Assembly (NCBI GenBank): GCA_002686525.1
Contig: NZDA01000004.1
Location: 40,897 to 47,731 of the forward strand
Length of the DNA: 6,835 nt
Reading direction: 5' to 3'
DNA from: Methanobacteriota archaeon
Lineage (GTDB): Archaea > Thermoplasmatota > Poseidoniia > Poseidoniales > Thalassarchaeaceae
Shown here: in pieces, positions 6,451 through 6,835 of the stretch
Layout: each line of letters opens with the position of its first letter
Numbering within the stretch: position 1 is the stretch's first letter
Notes under the pieces: generated by a model
Told to the model about the DNA's origin: nothing
The model's input: the letters and a program-made list of their open reading frames with translations, nothing else
The model's database searches: none
Position numbers and translations under genes: made by a program

Positions 6451-6835
6451 TTGGAATATTCCTTAGTTTACCTAGACATTCTTTATGGAAATAGTTACTT
6501 CTAAATTTCCTGGTACTACGCTTAACGATGTATCCACATTTTGAACAAGTCCAAGCCCATTGAGATTTTTTTTCTTGTAAATCTCTAGTTAATTCCTTTC
6601 CAATCGCATTCATTTTCTTTTTTTCAGGCCAGATATTTTCTAATTGACGGAAATTTTTGTCATGAGAAAAGTTTCCTAAACAGTGCAAGTATTCATGGAA
6701 AAGAACAAATTCTGCATATTTTAGATATTCTTTCTGAAGTAAATTTCTATTTAGTTTAACTTGACAATTATCTGGACTAATTTTTTGCTTTTTATCTAAA
6801 TTTGTCGTAAGCCCATGCCTTGAAATTGAATTGTT
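6422..6835 (-). CDS. SprT-like zinc metalloprotease, C-terminal part (5' end outside window)
   Basis: The frame is open to the right window edge, so 137 C-terminal residues are visible; the TTG at 6688 lies inside the active-site motif and is not a start. The metalloprotease signature is HEYLHCLG (about residues 47-54), where the two His are zinc ligands and Glu is catalytic. The family's third ligand is His58 in SHDKNF. After a Lys-rich linker comes a zinc ribbon: WTCSKCGYIVKRS (Cys97, Cys100), then FHKECLGKL with His117 and Cys120. Most SprT proteins have Cys-x2-Cys in the second knuckle; here the first of these is His, giving a CCHC ribbon. SprT-family proteins include SPRTN, the eukaryotic protease that removes DNA-protein crosslinks; archaeal members are little characterised, so a DNA-repair role is only suggested. 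The gene ends inside the tail of the hydrolase gene (stop at 6422-6424). Its promoter lies outside the window. Confidence 0.85.
   Translation of the reverse strand, partial: NNSISRHGLTTNLDKKQKISPDNCQVKLNRNLLQKEYLKYAEFVLFHEYLHCLGNFSHDKNFRQLENIWPEKKKMNAIGKELTRDLQEKKSQWAWTCSKCGYIVKRSTRKFRSNYFHKECLGKLRNIPIIRPTSSEH

Noticed and set aside
6566..6624. T-runs (6566-6573 and 6618-6624) as terminators for the hydrolase gene
   Set aside because: They are complements of Lys-rich codons in the SprT-like gene and lie over 100 bases past the hydrolase stop; they could act as T-tract terminators, but the coding explanation is sufficient.

Overview
The window is AT-rich DNA that reads as a marine planktonic archaeon, most likely a Poseidoniia relative (Marine Group II or III). 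The evidence is indirect. It contains a wyosine-pathway tRNA enzyme of archaeal/eukaryotic type. It also has a secreted lipoprotein hydrolase with an Asn/Asp-rich linker, a very large type I membrane protein, no convincing Shine-Dalgarno sites, and a TATA-like element at leaderless spacing. No rRNA or other decisive taxonomic marker is present, so the assignment is inference.

Layout, left to right. (1) Positions 1-672, + strand: the C-terminal third of UvrC, the nucleotide-excision-repair nuclease, cut by the window edge. (2) Positions 678-3644, - strand: a 988-residue unrecognised exported protein with an N-terminal signal peptide, twelve exterior cysteines that mostly sit in close pairs, and one C-terminal membrane helix with a charged cytoplasmic tail. 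It converges on uvrC with 5 bp between the stop codons, and a perfect 8-bp inverted repeat covers both stops. (3) Positions 3706-4599, + strand: a TYW2-type aminocarboxypropyltransferase of wyosine synthesis, divergent from the membrane-protein gene. (4) Positions 4675-6450, + strand: a lipoprotein of the CocE / X-Pro dipeptidyl-peptidase (S15) family with an intact Ser-Asp-His triad. (5) Positions 6422-6835, - strand: a SprT-like zinc metalloprotease cut by the right edge, overlapping the hydrolase gene tail-to-tail by 29 bp.

The genes do not form one pathway. Two belong to genome maintenance (uvrC, sprT-like), one to tRNA modification, and two make cell-surface proteins. Packing is tight: one 5-bp convergent gap, one 29-bp convergent overlap and one divergent start region of about 60 bp. 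No mobile element, CRISPR array, tRNA or rRNA was seen, and no stretch over 300 bases lacks a gene.

The most interesting point is the 5' end of the TYW2 gene. The 297-residue ORF lacks the usual N-terminal domain, while a short ORF just upstream in another frame (3651-3758) looks like that domain and ends at CCT TGA. A +1 shift there would join it to the main frame. This could be an assembly error, a real frameshift mutation, a programmed +1 frameshift, or coincidence.
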